Origin: Aquabacterium sp. J223
Lineage (GTDB): Bacteria > Pseudomonadota > Gammaproteobacteria > Burkholderiales > Burkholderiaceae_C
DNA length: 64,000 bases
Direction of reading: 5' to 3'
Assembly: GCF_024666615.1 (NCBI RefSeq)
Contig: NZ_CP088297.1
Span: 4,258,501-4,322,500, forward strand
Shown here: piece after piece, positions 9,205 to 16,475 of the stretch
How positions within the stretch are numbered: position 1 is the first letter of the stretch
Layout of the letters: every line of letters begins with the position of its first letter
The notes under the pieces: generated by a model
Seen by the model: only the letters and a program-made list of their open reading frames with translations
The model's database searches: none
Told to the model about the DNA's origin: nothing
Made by a program: the position numbers and the translations under genes

Positions 9205-10179
9205 ATGCAACGACGCCACGCCCTGCTCGCCCTGGCGGCGGCGCTCGCCGCCGCCGGCCCCGCCCGCGCGCAGGAGGGCTTTCCGAGCCGCACGCTCACC
9301 ATCGTCGTGCCGGTGGCGCCGGGCTCGAGCACCGACATCCTGGCCCGGCTGATCGCCGAGCGCCTCGGGCCGCGCCTGGGCCAGACCGCCATCGTCGAGA
9401 ACCGGCCGGGCGCCAGCGGGCTGGTGGGCGCCGGCCAGGTGGCGCGGGCGGCGCCGGACGGCCACACCCTGGCGCTGGTGCCCAGCACGCTGTTCATCGC
9501 GCCGCACGTGCTGCCGCGCGGCGCACCGGGCGGGCTGGACGTGGTGACGGACTTCGCGCCCATCGTCAAGACGGCTTCCAGCCCGATGCTGCTGCTCGCC
9601 CATCCCTCGCTGGGCGTGAAGACGGTCCCCGAACTGGTGGCCGCGGTGAAGCGGGCGCCGGGCCTGGCCTACGCCACCTCCGGCAACGGCTCGCCGATGC
9701 ACATCGCCGGCGAGGTGCTCCAGCACAGCACCGGCATCGAGCTGAACCACGTGCCCTACAAGGGCGTGATGCCGGCGGTGCAGGACACCGTCGCCGGCCA
9801 GGTCAAGCTGGCCATCAGCGCGCTGGGCGGGGTCACGCCGTTCATCCAGTCCGGCAAGGTGGTGCCGCTGGGCATCGTCGGCGCGCGCAGCGCCCTGCTG
9901 CCGGACGTGAAGACGCTGGCCGAGCAGGGCATCACCGGCATCGACCTGAAGGGCCCGTGGTTCCCGCTGCTGGCCCCGGCGGGCACGCCGCCGGCCGTGA
10001 TCGCCCGCCTCAACCGCGAGGTCAACGCCATCCTGCAGCTGCCGGAGGTGCGCGAGCGGCTGCTGGCGATGGGGGTCGAACCGCTGGGCGGCAGCAGCGC
10101 CGAGGCTGAGCGCGAGGTGCGAGAGGAGTACGCGCGCTACGGCCGGGTGGTCAAGCAGTTCGGCATCAAGGGCGAGTGA
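9205..10179 (+). CDS. Bug/TctC-family periplasmic binding protein
   Basis: A 324-residue Bug receptor. The signal peptide QRRHALLALAAALAAAGPARAQ leads into FPSRTLTIVVPVAPGSSTDI; VENRPGASGLVGAGQVA and NHVPYKGVMPAVQDTVAGQ are the expected motifs. The ATG at 9205 is chosen because GAGGAGA at the end of the previous gene gives it a well-spaced ribosome site; an in-frame ATG at 9190 overlaps the previous stop but would leave five extra residues. The stop is 42 bases before the start chosen for the citrate-synthase-like protein, which may close the operon. The ligand is unknown. Confidence 0.92.
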   Translation: MQRRHALLALAAALAAAGPARAQEGFPSRTLTIVVPVAPGSSTDILARLIAERLGPRLGQTAIVENRPGASGLVGAGQVARAAPDGHTLALVPSTLFIAPHVLPRGAPGGLDVVTDFAPIVKTASSPMLLLAHPSLGVKTVPELVAAVKRAPGLAYATSGNGSPMHIAGEVLQHSTGIELNHVPYKGVMPAVQDTVAGQVKLAISALGGVTPFIQSGKVVPLGIVGARSALLPDVKTLAEQGITGIDLKGPWFPLLAPAGTPPAVIARLNREVNAILQLPEVRERLLAMGVEPLGGSSAEAEREVREEYARYGRVVKQFGIKGE

Positions 10180-10221
10180 TCGATGGCCGGCGCCGGCCCC
10201 GACGCCCGGCATGATGCCGCC

Positions 10222-11538
10222 ATGCCCGAACGACCGGCACCCACCCCCGACGTCGGGGCGTCGGCGGCGCCCCCGGCGCTGGCCGCCGCCGACGCGGCCG
10301 ACTGCGTCGGTGCCCGCCAGGCCATGCAGCTGCTGGGCGTGCGAGCGCAGACGCTGTACGCCTACGTCAGCCGCGGCTGGATCCGCAGCATCCGTCAGCC
10401 CGGGCGCAAGGACCGGCTCTACCTGCGCGAGGACATCGAGCGCATGCGCAGCCGCTCGCGCGCGCGGGCCGGCCACGCGGCCGTGGCCGCCTCGGCGCTG
10501 AACCACGGCGAGCCGGTCGTCACCACCTCGGTCACCGAGATCACCCCGCAGGGTCCGCGCTACCGCGGCCGCCTGGCGCTCGACCTGGCCCGCCAGCGCG
10601 CGCCCTTCGAATCGGTGGCCGAGCTGCTGTGGACGGGCCTGTGGCGCGACGAGCACCGGCCGTGGCCGACGGCGGCGCCCGCGGCGGCGCTGCGCCGCCT
10701 GCTGGCCGCGCTGTCCGCGCCCACGCTGGGCCACAACCTGCTGGAGACCTTCGCCCTGGTCTCGCTGCACCTCGGCCTGGCACGCGGCACCGTGGCCGAC
10801 CGGGTGCACGGCGGCCAGACGCTGCCGGCCGCGCGCCAGGTGATCACGACGCTGGTCGGCTGCTGTGGCCTGGCCTCGCCACAGGGCCGGGTGGTGACGC
10901 CGCCGCGCGGCAGTGGCGTGGCCGAGGGCCTGCTGCATGCCTTCGGCGTTCCGGCGCGGGACGAGAACCTGGAGGCCATCGAGGCCATGCTGGTGCTGCT
11001 GGCCGACCACGAGCTGTCGCCCGGCACGCTGTCGGTGCGCGTGGCCGCCTCCACCGGCAGCACGCTGCACAGCTGCATCGCCGCCGGCCTGTGCTCCAGC
11101 GCCGGGCTGCAGGTGGCGCGGGTGTTCGACCGGGTGCACGACTTCCTGCAGTCGGCGCAGACCGCGCCCGCGCTGCTGCGGCGCGCCCAGGCCTTGCAGG
11201 CACGCGGGCAGAGCGTGCCGGGCTTCATGCACCCGCTCTACCCCCGCGGCGACCCGCGCGCGCACCTGCTGTTCGAGCTGATCGGGCGGCGACCCGCCTC
11301 GCGCGAGCTCGACGCGGTGCGCCGCTTCGCCGAGGCGCTGCAGCAGGACAGCGGCCTGCGGCCGCGCCACGAGCTGCCGATGGTCGCGCTCACCCGCGCC
11401 ATGGGCCTGCCGGCGCAGGCGCCCGGTGCGCTGTTCGCCATCGCGCGCATCGCCGGCTGGGTCGCGCACGTGCAGGAGCAGCGGCTCTCCCCGCAGGTGC
11501 TGCGCGCCCGCGCGATGTTCGTCGGCCTGGCCGGCTGA
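10222..11538 (+). CDS. Helix-turn-helix protein fused to a degenerate citrate synthase domain
   Basis: The first 35-85 residues read as a MerR/excisionase-type winged helix (ARQAMQLLGVRAQTLYAYVSRG, then RKDRLYLREDIERM). The rest is a citrate synthase fold of about 340 residues. Compared with the intact 2-methylcitrate synthase at 30134, the first active-site histidine in DHELSPGT (near residue 262) and the HPLYPRGDPRA loop (near 335) are kept. The LHGGAN-type catalytic histidine is replaced by GLCSSAGLQ (near 290), and the PNLDWF catalytic aspartate region reads ELPMVALTR (near 383). Citrate-synthase-like proteins with an N-terminal HTH are known in Burkholderiales, mostly annotated only as citrate synthase. 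I infer a ligand-sensing regulator rather than an enzyme. The start is uncertain: ATG at 10222 or 10183. Confidence 0.8.
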   Translation: MPERPAPTPDVGASAAPPALAAADAADCVGARQAMQLLGVRAQTLYAYVSRGWIRSIRQPGRKDRLYLREDIERMRSRSRARAGHAAVAASALNHGEPVVTTSVTEITPQGPRYRGRLALDLARQRAPFESVAELLWTGLWRDEHRPWPTAAPAAALRRLLAALSAPTLGHNLLETFALVSLHLGLARGTVADRVHGGQTLPAARQVITTLVGCCGLASPQGRVVTPPRGSGVAEGLLHAFGVPARDENLEAIEAMLVLLADHELSPGTLSVRVAASTGSTLHSCIAAGLCSSAGLQVARVFDRVHDFLQSAQTAPALLRRAQALQARGQSVPGFMHPLYPRGDPRAHLLFELIGRRPASRELDAVRRFAEALQQDSGLRPRHELPMVALTRAMGLPAQAPGALFAIARIAGWVAHVQEQRLSPQVLRARAMFVGLAG

Positions 11539-11762
11539 GGGCCGCCACCTTTGCCACGCGGCCGCGCGGCGGCCGCCCCTGCCACCTTTGCCGCAAGAAC
11601 GACCGGTGCGCGGCCGCTGAGGGCGCCCTTCGGGTTTCCCCCTCATCCTAGGGTGATCCCTTGGCTGGGCGCGTGGCTTGCCCCCACCCGTCCGCTGCCA
11701 CGAGGGACGGCGGCCGGGCGGCGGGCCCATCGCCCGTGGCCATTCAGTTTCGGAGTCACCAC
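11539..11762. other. Intergenic stretch with short G+C-rich repeats
   Basis: The 224 bases between the citrate-synthase-like gene and the next membrane-protein gene hold no supportable gene. The segment TGCCACCTTTGCC occurs twice (about 11546 and 11579) on both sides of a GCGGCCGCGCGGCGGCCGC palindrome that could form a hairpin. TTGCCGCAAGAACG near 11588 recurs at about 22665, upstream of the TPR-methyltransferase gene. A clear T-run for intrinsic termination is absent. Confidence 0.4.
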
Positions 11763-12740
11763 TTGCCCCACCACGAGGAGAGCCTGCAGCGGCGCTGGCG
11801 CGGACTGATCGTGTCCGTGGTGCTGGCCAGCGTCGGCTACCTGGCGTTCGCGCTGTGGGGGGGCTGGCACGAGGTGTCGGCGGCGGTGGTGCACGTCGGC
11901 GCGCTCGGCTGGCTGGCGCTGCTGGGGCTATCGCTGGTCAATTACGGCCTGCGTTTCTGGCGCTGGCAGATCTACCTGCGCTGCCTGGGTTCACCGCAGC
12001 CCTGGCGGCCCAGCCTGCGCATCTACCTGGCCGGCTTCGCACTGACCACCACCCCTGGCAAGGCCGGCGAACTGATCCGCGGGGTGTTCCTGCGCCAGCG
12101 CGGCGTGCCCGGCGTGCACACCGTGGCGGCCTTCGTCAGCGAGCGGCTGGCCGACCTGGTGGCGGTGCTGCTGCTGACCTGCATCGGCCTGTCCGGGCAT
12201 CCCGAGGTGTGGCCGCTGCTGGTCGGCGCGGCGGTGCTCTGCGTCCTGGTGCTGGCGCTGGTGCGCAGTGCGCCGCTGCTGCAGCGCTGGCAGTCGGGGC
12301 TGGGCGACGCACGGCTGGCGCGCGTCACCCGCCGCACGCTGGAACTGCTGCAGGGCGCGGCGGCCTGCCACCGCGGCCCGGTGCTGCTGCAGGCGATGGG
12401 CTTGAGCGTCGTCGCCTGGACCGCCGAGGCCTATGCGCTGCACCTGCTGCTGCAGTGGCTGGAGCTGCCGACCACGTTCGGCTTCTCCTTCCTCGTCTAC
12501 GCGGTGGGCATGCTGGCCGGCGCGTTGAGCTTCCTGCCCGGCGGGCTGGGCGGCACCGAGGCCGCCATGCTGGCCCTGATGATGGCCGCCGGCCACCCGC
12601 GGGCGCAGGCGGTGGCCGCCACGGTGGTCATCCGCATCACCACGCTGTGGTTCGCCGTCGTGCTCGGCCTGCTGGCGCTGCTGCCGATGCTGCGGCGGCC
12701 GCAGGCCCAGCGTCGAAGTCCCGGAGTGCCGGCGGCATGA
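11763..12740 (+). CDS. YbhN/UPF0104 family polytopic membrane protein (flippase-like)
   Basis: A 325-residue inner-membrane protein of the lysylphosphatidylglycerol-synthase transmembrane/UPF0104 family, with about eight hydrophobic segments. GFALTTTPGKAGELIRG near residue 88 and FLPGGLGGTEAAM near residue 260 are its signature motifs. The TTG at 11763 is preferred because CGGAG lies seven bases before it; the long upstream extension is non-hydrophobic and improbable. Its stop overlaps the ATG of the following FAD oxidase (ATGA), so the genes are translationally coupled. Relatives are thought to move lipid-linked sugars or lipids across membranes; with the DprE1/DprE2-like genes downstream, a flippase role for a polyprenyl-linked sugar is a reasonable inference. 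Confidence 0.82.
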   Translation: MPHHEESLQRRWRGLIVSVVLASVGYLAFALWGGWHEVSAAVVHVGALGWLALLGLSLVNYGLRFWRWQIYLRCLGSPQPWRPSLRIYLAGFALTTTPGKAGELIRGVFLRQRGVPGVHTVAAFVSERLADLVAVLLLTCIGLSGHPEVWPLLVGAAVLCVLVLALVRSAPLLQRWQSGLGDARLARVTRRTLELLQGAAACHRGPVLLQAMGLSVVAWTAEAYALHLLLQWLELPTTFGFSFLVYAVGMLAGALSFLPGGLGGTEAAMLALMMAAGHPRAQAVAATVVIRITTLWFAVVLGLLALLPMLRRPQAQRRSPGVPAA

Positions 12741-14019
12741 CCAGTGCTCTGTCCTGGGGCCGCACGCCGCGGGTCGAGTCGGCCCGCGAATGCTGGGTGG
12801 CCGACCGCTTCCAGCCGCTGCCGCCGGCCAACGAGCCGCTGCTGGCGCACGGCCTGGGCCGCAGCTACGGCGACGTGGCGCTCAACGAGGGCGGCCTGCT
12901 GCTGCGCACCCGGCACCTCGACCGTTTCATCGCCTTCGACCCGGGCACCGGCGTGCTGCGCGCCGAGGCCGGCGTCAGCCTGGACGACATCATCGCCCTG
13001 GCCCTGCCGCAGGGCTGGTTCCTGCCGGTGACGCCGGGCACCCGCTTCGTCACGCTCGGCGGCGCGGTGGCCAACGACGTGCACGGCAAGAACCACCACC
13101 GCGCCGGCACCTTCGGCCACCACGTGCGCGCGCTGGAGCTGCTGCGCTCCGACGGCCAGCGCCTGCACTGCAGCGCGACCGACCACCCCGACTGGCTGGC
13201 CGCCACGCTGGGCGGCCTGGGCCTGACCGGCCTCATCACCTGGGTCGAGCTGCAGCTGGTGCGGGTGCGCACGCCGGCGCTGTGGACGGTGAACCGGCGC
13301 TTCCGCAACCTGGAGGAGTACTGGCAGATCGATGCCGAGCTCGGCGCGCGCCACGAGTACGCCGTCGCCTGGGTCGACTGCCTGGGCGGCGGCCGCGGCA
13401 TCTACACCGCGGCCGACCATGCCGCGCCGATGAAGAAGATGCCGCCGCCGCCGCCGTCCGCGCGGCAGTTCCGCACCGACCCGCCGTTCTCGCTGGTCAA
13501 CGGCCTGACGCTGCGCGCCTTCAACCAGCTGTACTACCGGCGGCCGGTCGCGGCGCAGGGGCTGTCGCACCTGCTGCCCTTCTTCTACCCGCTCGACGGG
13601 CTGCTGCAGTGGAACCGCATGTACGGCCGGCGCGGCTTCTTCCAGTACCAGTGCGTGCTGCCCCCCAGACGATGAAGGAGGCCGCGCAGGCGCTCTTCGA
13701 CCGGCTGAAGAAGGGCGGCCAGGGCTCCTTCCTGGCGGTGTTCAAGACCTTCGGCGCGCAGCCTTCGCGCGGGCTGCTGTCCTTCCCGCGGCCGGGGGCG
13801 ACGCTGGCGCTGGACTTCCCCAACCGCGGCGAGGACACGCTCAAGCTGTTCCGCGAACTCGACGCCGTGGTGGCCGAGGCCGGCGGCGCGCTCTACCCGG
13901 CCAAGGACGCGCGCATGTCGCCGCAGATGTTCGAGCGCGGCTTCCCGGCGCTGCAGCGCTTCACCGCCTTCCTCGACCCGCATTTCTCTTCCAGCTTCTG
14001 GCGCCGGGTGATGCCATGA
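12737..14019 (+). CDS. dprE1: DprE1-like FAD-dependent oxidase, frameshifted
   Basis: An FAD-linked oxidase closely patterned on decaprenylphosphoryl-beta-D-ribose 2-oxidase (DprE1), which begins the epimerisation of polyprenyl-phosphoryl ribose to arabinose. The FAD domain has GLGRSYGDVALNEGG, VTPGTRFVTLGGAVAND and HGKNHH, including the histidine that holds the flavin in DprE1. The C-terminal half keeps FFYPLDGLLQWNRMYG, the AVFKTFG segment, LALDFP and YPAKDAR with the active-site lysine. The frame is broken in the C6 run at 13661-13666; adding one C restores QCVLPPQTMKEAAQ and 427 residues. The cysteine that benzothiazinone drugs modify in mycobacterial DprE1 is an alanine here (GATLALDFP). 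It is coupled to the upstream flippase-like gene and followed by a DprE2-like reductase. Confidence 0.8.
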
Positions 14020-14050
14020 AGCGACGCACAACGACCACCGAGGCCTTTGC

Positions 14051-14800
14051 ATGTCCAGTCGAACCCTCGTCTTCGGAGCGACCTCCGCCATCGCCCATGC
14101 CACCGCCCGCCTGTGGGCCGAACGCGGCCACGCGCTGTGCCTGGTCGGCCGCAGCCAGGACAAGCTGGACGGCGTGCTTGCCGACCTGCAGGTGCGCGCC
14201 GGCAGCGCGGGCCGGGTGGTGGCCATCCGCGCCGACCTGGACGACGTGGCCGCGCACCCGGCCTTGATGGACGCCGCCGTGCAGGCGCTCGGCGGGCTCG
14301 ACCTGGTGCTGATCGCCCACGGCACGCTGCCCGACAACGAACGCTGCGCGCAGGACGTGAACCTGACGCTGCGGGAGATGGTGACCAACGGCCTGTCGGC
14401 GGTGTCGCTGTCGACCCTGGCCGCGCAGCGCTTCGAGGCGCAGGGCCACGGCAGCCTGGCCGTCATCACCTCGGTGGCCGGCGACCGCGGGCGGCAGTCG
14501 AACCACACCTACGGCGCGGCCAAGGGCATGGTCAGCCTGTTCCTGCAGGGCCTGCGCAACCGTCTGCAGCCGAAGGGCATCCAGGTGCTGACGATCAAGC
14601 CCGGCTTCGTCGACACGCCGATGACCGCGCACATCAAAAAAGGCGGCCCGCTGTGGGCCAGCCCGCAGCAGATCGCCGCCGGCATCGTCAAGGCCGTCGA
14701 CCGCAAGAAGGACGTGGTCTACCTGCCCGGCTTCTGGCGGCTGATCATGACCATCATCCGGCTCATCCCCGAGCCGGTGTTCAAGCGGCTGAAGCTGTAG
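14051..14800 (+). CDS. dprE2: DprE2-like short-chain dehydrogenase
   Basis: A 249-residue short-chain dehydrogenase/reductase, the size and layout of DprE2, which reduces the 2-keto intermediate made by DprE1. The cofactor loop TLVFGATSAIAHATA is at the N-terminus, the catalytic Ser is in ITSVAGDRGR and the YGAAKG motif near residue 157 supplies Tyr and Lys. It lies 31 bases after the DprE1-like gene. The C-terminal LIMTIIRLIPEPVFKRLKL is hydrophobic and basic, as in DprE2, and may rest on the inner membrane. The oxidase-reductase pair is what makes the assignment stronger than for a lone short-chain dehydrogenase. Confidence 0.78.
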   Translation: MSSRTLVFGATSAIAHATARLWAERGHALCLVGRSQDKLDGVLADLQVRAGSAGRVVAIRADLDDVAAHPALMDAAVQALGGLDLVLIAHGTLPDNERCAQDVNLTLREMVTNGLSAVSLSTLAAQRFEAQGHGSLAVITSVAGDRGRQSNHTYGAAKGMVSLFLQGLRNRLQPKGIQVLTIKPGFVDTPMTAHIKKGGPLWASPQQIAAGIVKAVDRKKDVVYLPGFWRLIMTIIRLIPEPVFKRLKL

Positions 14801-14839
14801 GGCCTCCCAACATGAGAAACCCTGTGTCAACCGACTTCC

Positions 14840-14922
14840 GCGGGCCGAGCGCCGGGCCGCTCCCAAGCCGGCCCGCCATCCCCTCGGGGGATCGGCCGGC
14901 GTACCCGACGGCCGAGGGGCTC
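14840..14922 (-). repeat. Dispersed intergenic repeat, copy C (inverted orientation)
   Basis: The stretch is the reverse complement of the repeats at 21086-21166 and 21224-21304, sharing the core GCGGGCCGGCTTGGGAGCGG followed by CCCGGCGCTCGGCCCGC, and CCCCGAGGGGAT. It fills most of the gap between the DprE2-like gene and the next membrane protein, and its end carries the GAGGGG that serves as the ribosome site for the GTG start at 14925. So a mobile-looking repeat appears to supply translation signals for a gene. Confidence 0.85.
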
Positions 14923-14924
14923 AC

Positions 14925-16475
14925 GTGAACACCGTCTCCACCGCCTTGCCGGCCAGCCGCGTCTCGCTCGCCCGGCTCGCCTTCTGGCTGGCCTGCGCCT
15001 GGGCGGTCGGCACCATCTGGCTGACCCCGCACCTGCCGCAGGTCGACCTGCCGCAGCACGCCGGCCAGGTGGCGCTGCTGCGCGACCTGCTGGCGGGCAC
15101 CAGCCCCTGGGCGGAGGTGCTGCGCGTCAACCTGCTCACGCCCTACCTCATCGGCTACCTGTCGCTGTACGGCCTGTCGCTGGCCATGCCGATCGAGACC
15201 GCCATCGCGCTGCTCTACTCGGTGGCCTTCCTCGCCTTCGTCGGCGCCTGCATCAGCCTGCGCCGGCAGGCGGGCGGCGACCCGCGGCTGGACTGGCTGT
15301 TCCTGCCGGCCTTCTTCGCCCTGCCCTGGCGCTGGGGCTTCCTCACCTTCCTGGTGGCGATGCCGATCGGGCTGTGGCTGATCCGCGAGGCCTACCGCCT
15401 GAGCGAAGGACGGCGGCTGCGCGACGCGGTGGCGGTGCTGCTGCTGGGCGCGGCGCTGCTCTTCGCGCACGGGCTGGTGTTCCTCTATGCCGTCGGGCTG
15501 GCGCTGCTCATCGCGATGACCGCCAGCGGCCAGTCCTGGGGCCAGCGGCTGCGCGCGGCGGCGCCGGCGCTGCTGCTGCTGCTGGCCTTCGTGCTCTACA
15601 AGAAGCTGGTCATCGACCGCGAGATGCAGAGCGCGATCGGCAGCGACATCTGGTACTTCGGCGGCCTGCGCGAGCGGCTGTACGCCTTCCTCGTCTACCC
15701 CAACTCGGCGCAGCCGCGCGAGTTCCCGATCGCCCCGCTGGTGGCGATCGCCGGCTGGGCCGCACCCTGGCTGCTCGGCCTGAGGCCGCAGCCGGGCCTC
15801 GCGCGCAAGCTGCCCTTCCTCTGCACCGCGGCGATGATGCTGGTGCTGCCCACCTTCCTCTTCGGCGCGACGCACTTCTACGAGCGCTTCGCCATGCTGC
15901 TGCCGGTGACCTACGCGCTGATGTTCGGCGCCGCGCCGGCCGCGGTGAGGCCCGCGGCGCCGGCGTGGCGCGCGCAGGCGGGGCTGGTGTGCCTGGCCCT
16001 CGCGGCCGCCGTCATCTTCGCCCGCGAGACCTGGCAGCAGCTGGCCTTCACGCCCGAGTCGCGCGCCGCCGACCAGGCGCTGTCGGCCGTGCCGCCGCAG
16101 CGACGGGTGCTGTACGCGCCGGTGGACCGCCGCAGCGAGCGCACGCCGCTGCGCGACGCCTTCCTGCACTACCCGCTGTGGTACCAGGCGCAGCACGGCG
16201 GGCTGGTCGAATTCAATTTCGCCACGCTGCTGCCGCAGGTGGTGCGCTTCCGCGAGCTGCAGGGCCATGTCGACCCGATGTTCGGCTGGTTCGCCGAGAA
16301 GGACTTCCGTTGGGCGGACCACGAGGCCGGCGGCCACGACTACCTGGTGCTGCGCAGCCGCGAGGCCCCGACCGCCGACATGCTGGCCGGCCGCCGCTGC
16401 CCGCTGCAGCCGGTGGCGGTGCAGCCGCCCTGGTTCGTCTACCGCAGCGCGTGTGCTGGGGGCCCCCGGCCGTAG
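14925..16475 (+). CDS. Polytopic membrane protein of unknown function (possible GT-C glycosyltransferase)
   Basis: A 516-residue protein with about ten predicted hydrophobic segments spread from residue 15 to 370 and a soluble C-terminal part of roughly 130 residues. An early acidic loop, LPQVDLPQHAGQ (near residue 40), is placed where GT-C glycosyltransferases have a catalytic Asp, and the C-terminal part ends with a paired-cysteine stretch (RRCPLQPV...RSACAGG). I do not recognise a named family. It follows the DprE1/DprE2-like genes in the same direction, so use of the resulting lipid-linked sugar is a guess. The start is GTG, with GAGGGG eight bases upstream inside a dispersed repeat. Confidence 0.65.
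   Translation: MNTVSTALPASRVSLARLAFWLACAWAVGTIWLTPHLPQVDLPQHAGQVALLRDLLAGTSPWAEVLRVNLLTPYLIGYLSLYGLSLAMPIETAIALLYSVAFLAFVGACISLRRQAGGDPRLDWLFLPAFFALPWRWGFLTFLVAMPIGLWLIREAYRLSEGRRLRDAVAVLLLGAALLFAHGLVFLYAVGLALLIAMTASGQSWGQRLRAAAPALLLLLAFVLYKKLVIDREMQSAIGSDIWYFGGLRERLYAFLVYPNSAQPREFPIAPLVAIAGWAAPWLLGLRPQPGLARKLPFLCTAAMMLVLPTFLFGATHFYERFAMLLPVTYALMFGAAPAAVRPAAPAWRAQAGLVCLALAAAVIFARETWQQLAFTPESRAADQALSAVPPQRRVLYAPVDRRSERTPLRDAFLHYPLWYQAQHGGLVEFNFATLLPQVVRFRELQGHVDPMFGWFAEKDFRWADHEAGGHDYLVLRSREAPTADMLAGRRCPLQPVAVQPPWFVYRSACAGGPRP

Noticed and set aside
14051..14800. General short-chain dehydrogenase of unknown role
   Set aside because: Size, C-terminal tail and pairing with a DprE1-like oxidase make the DprE2 reading better supported, though not proven.
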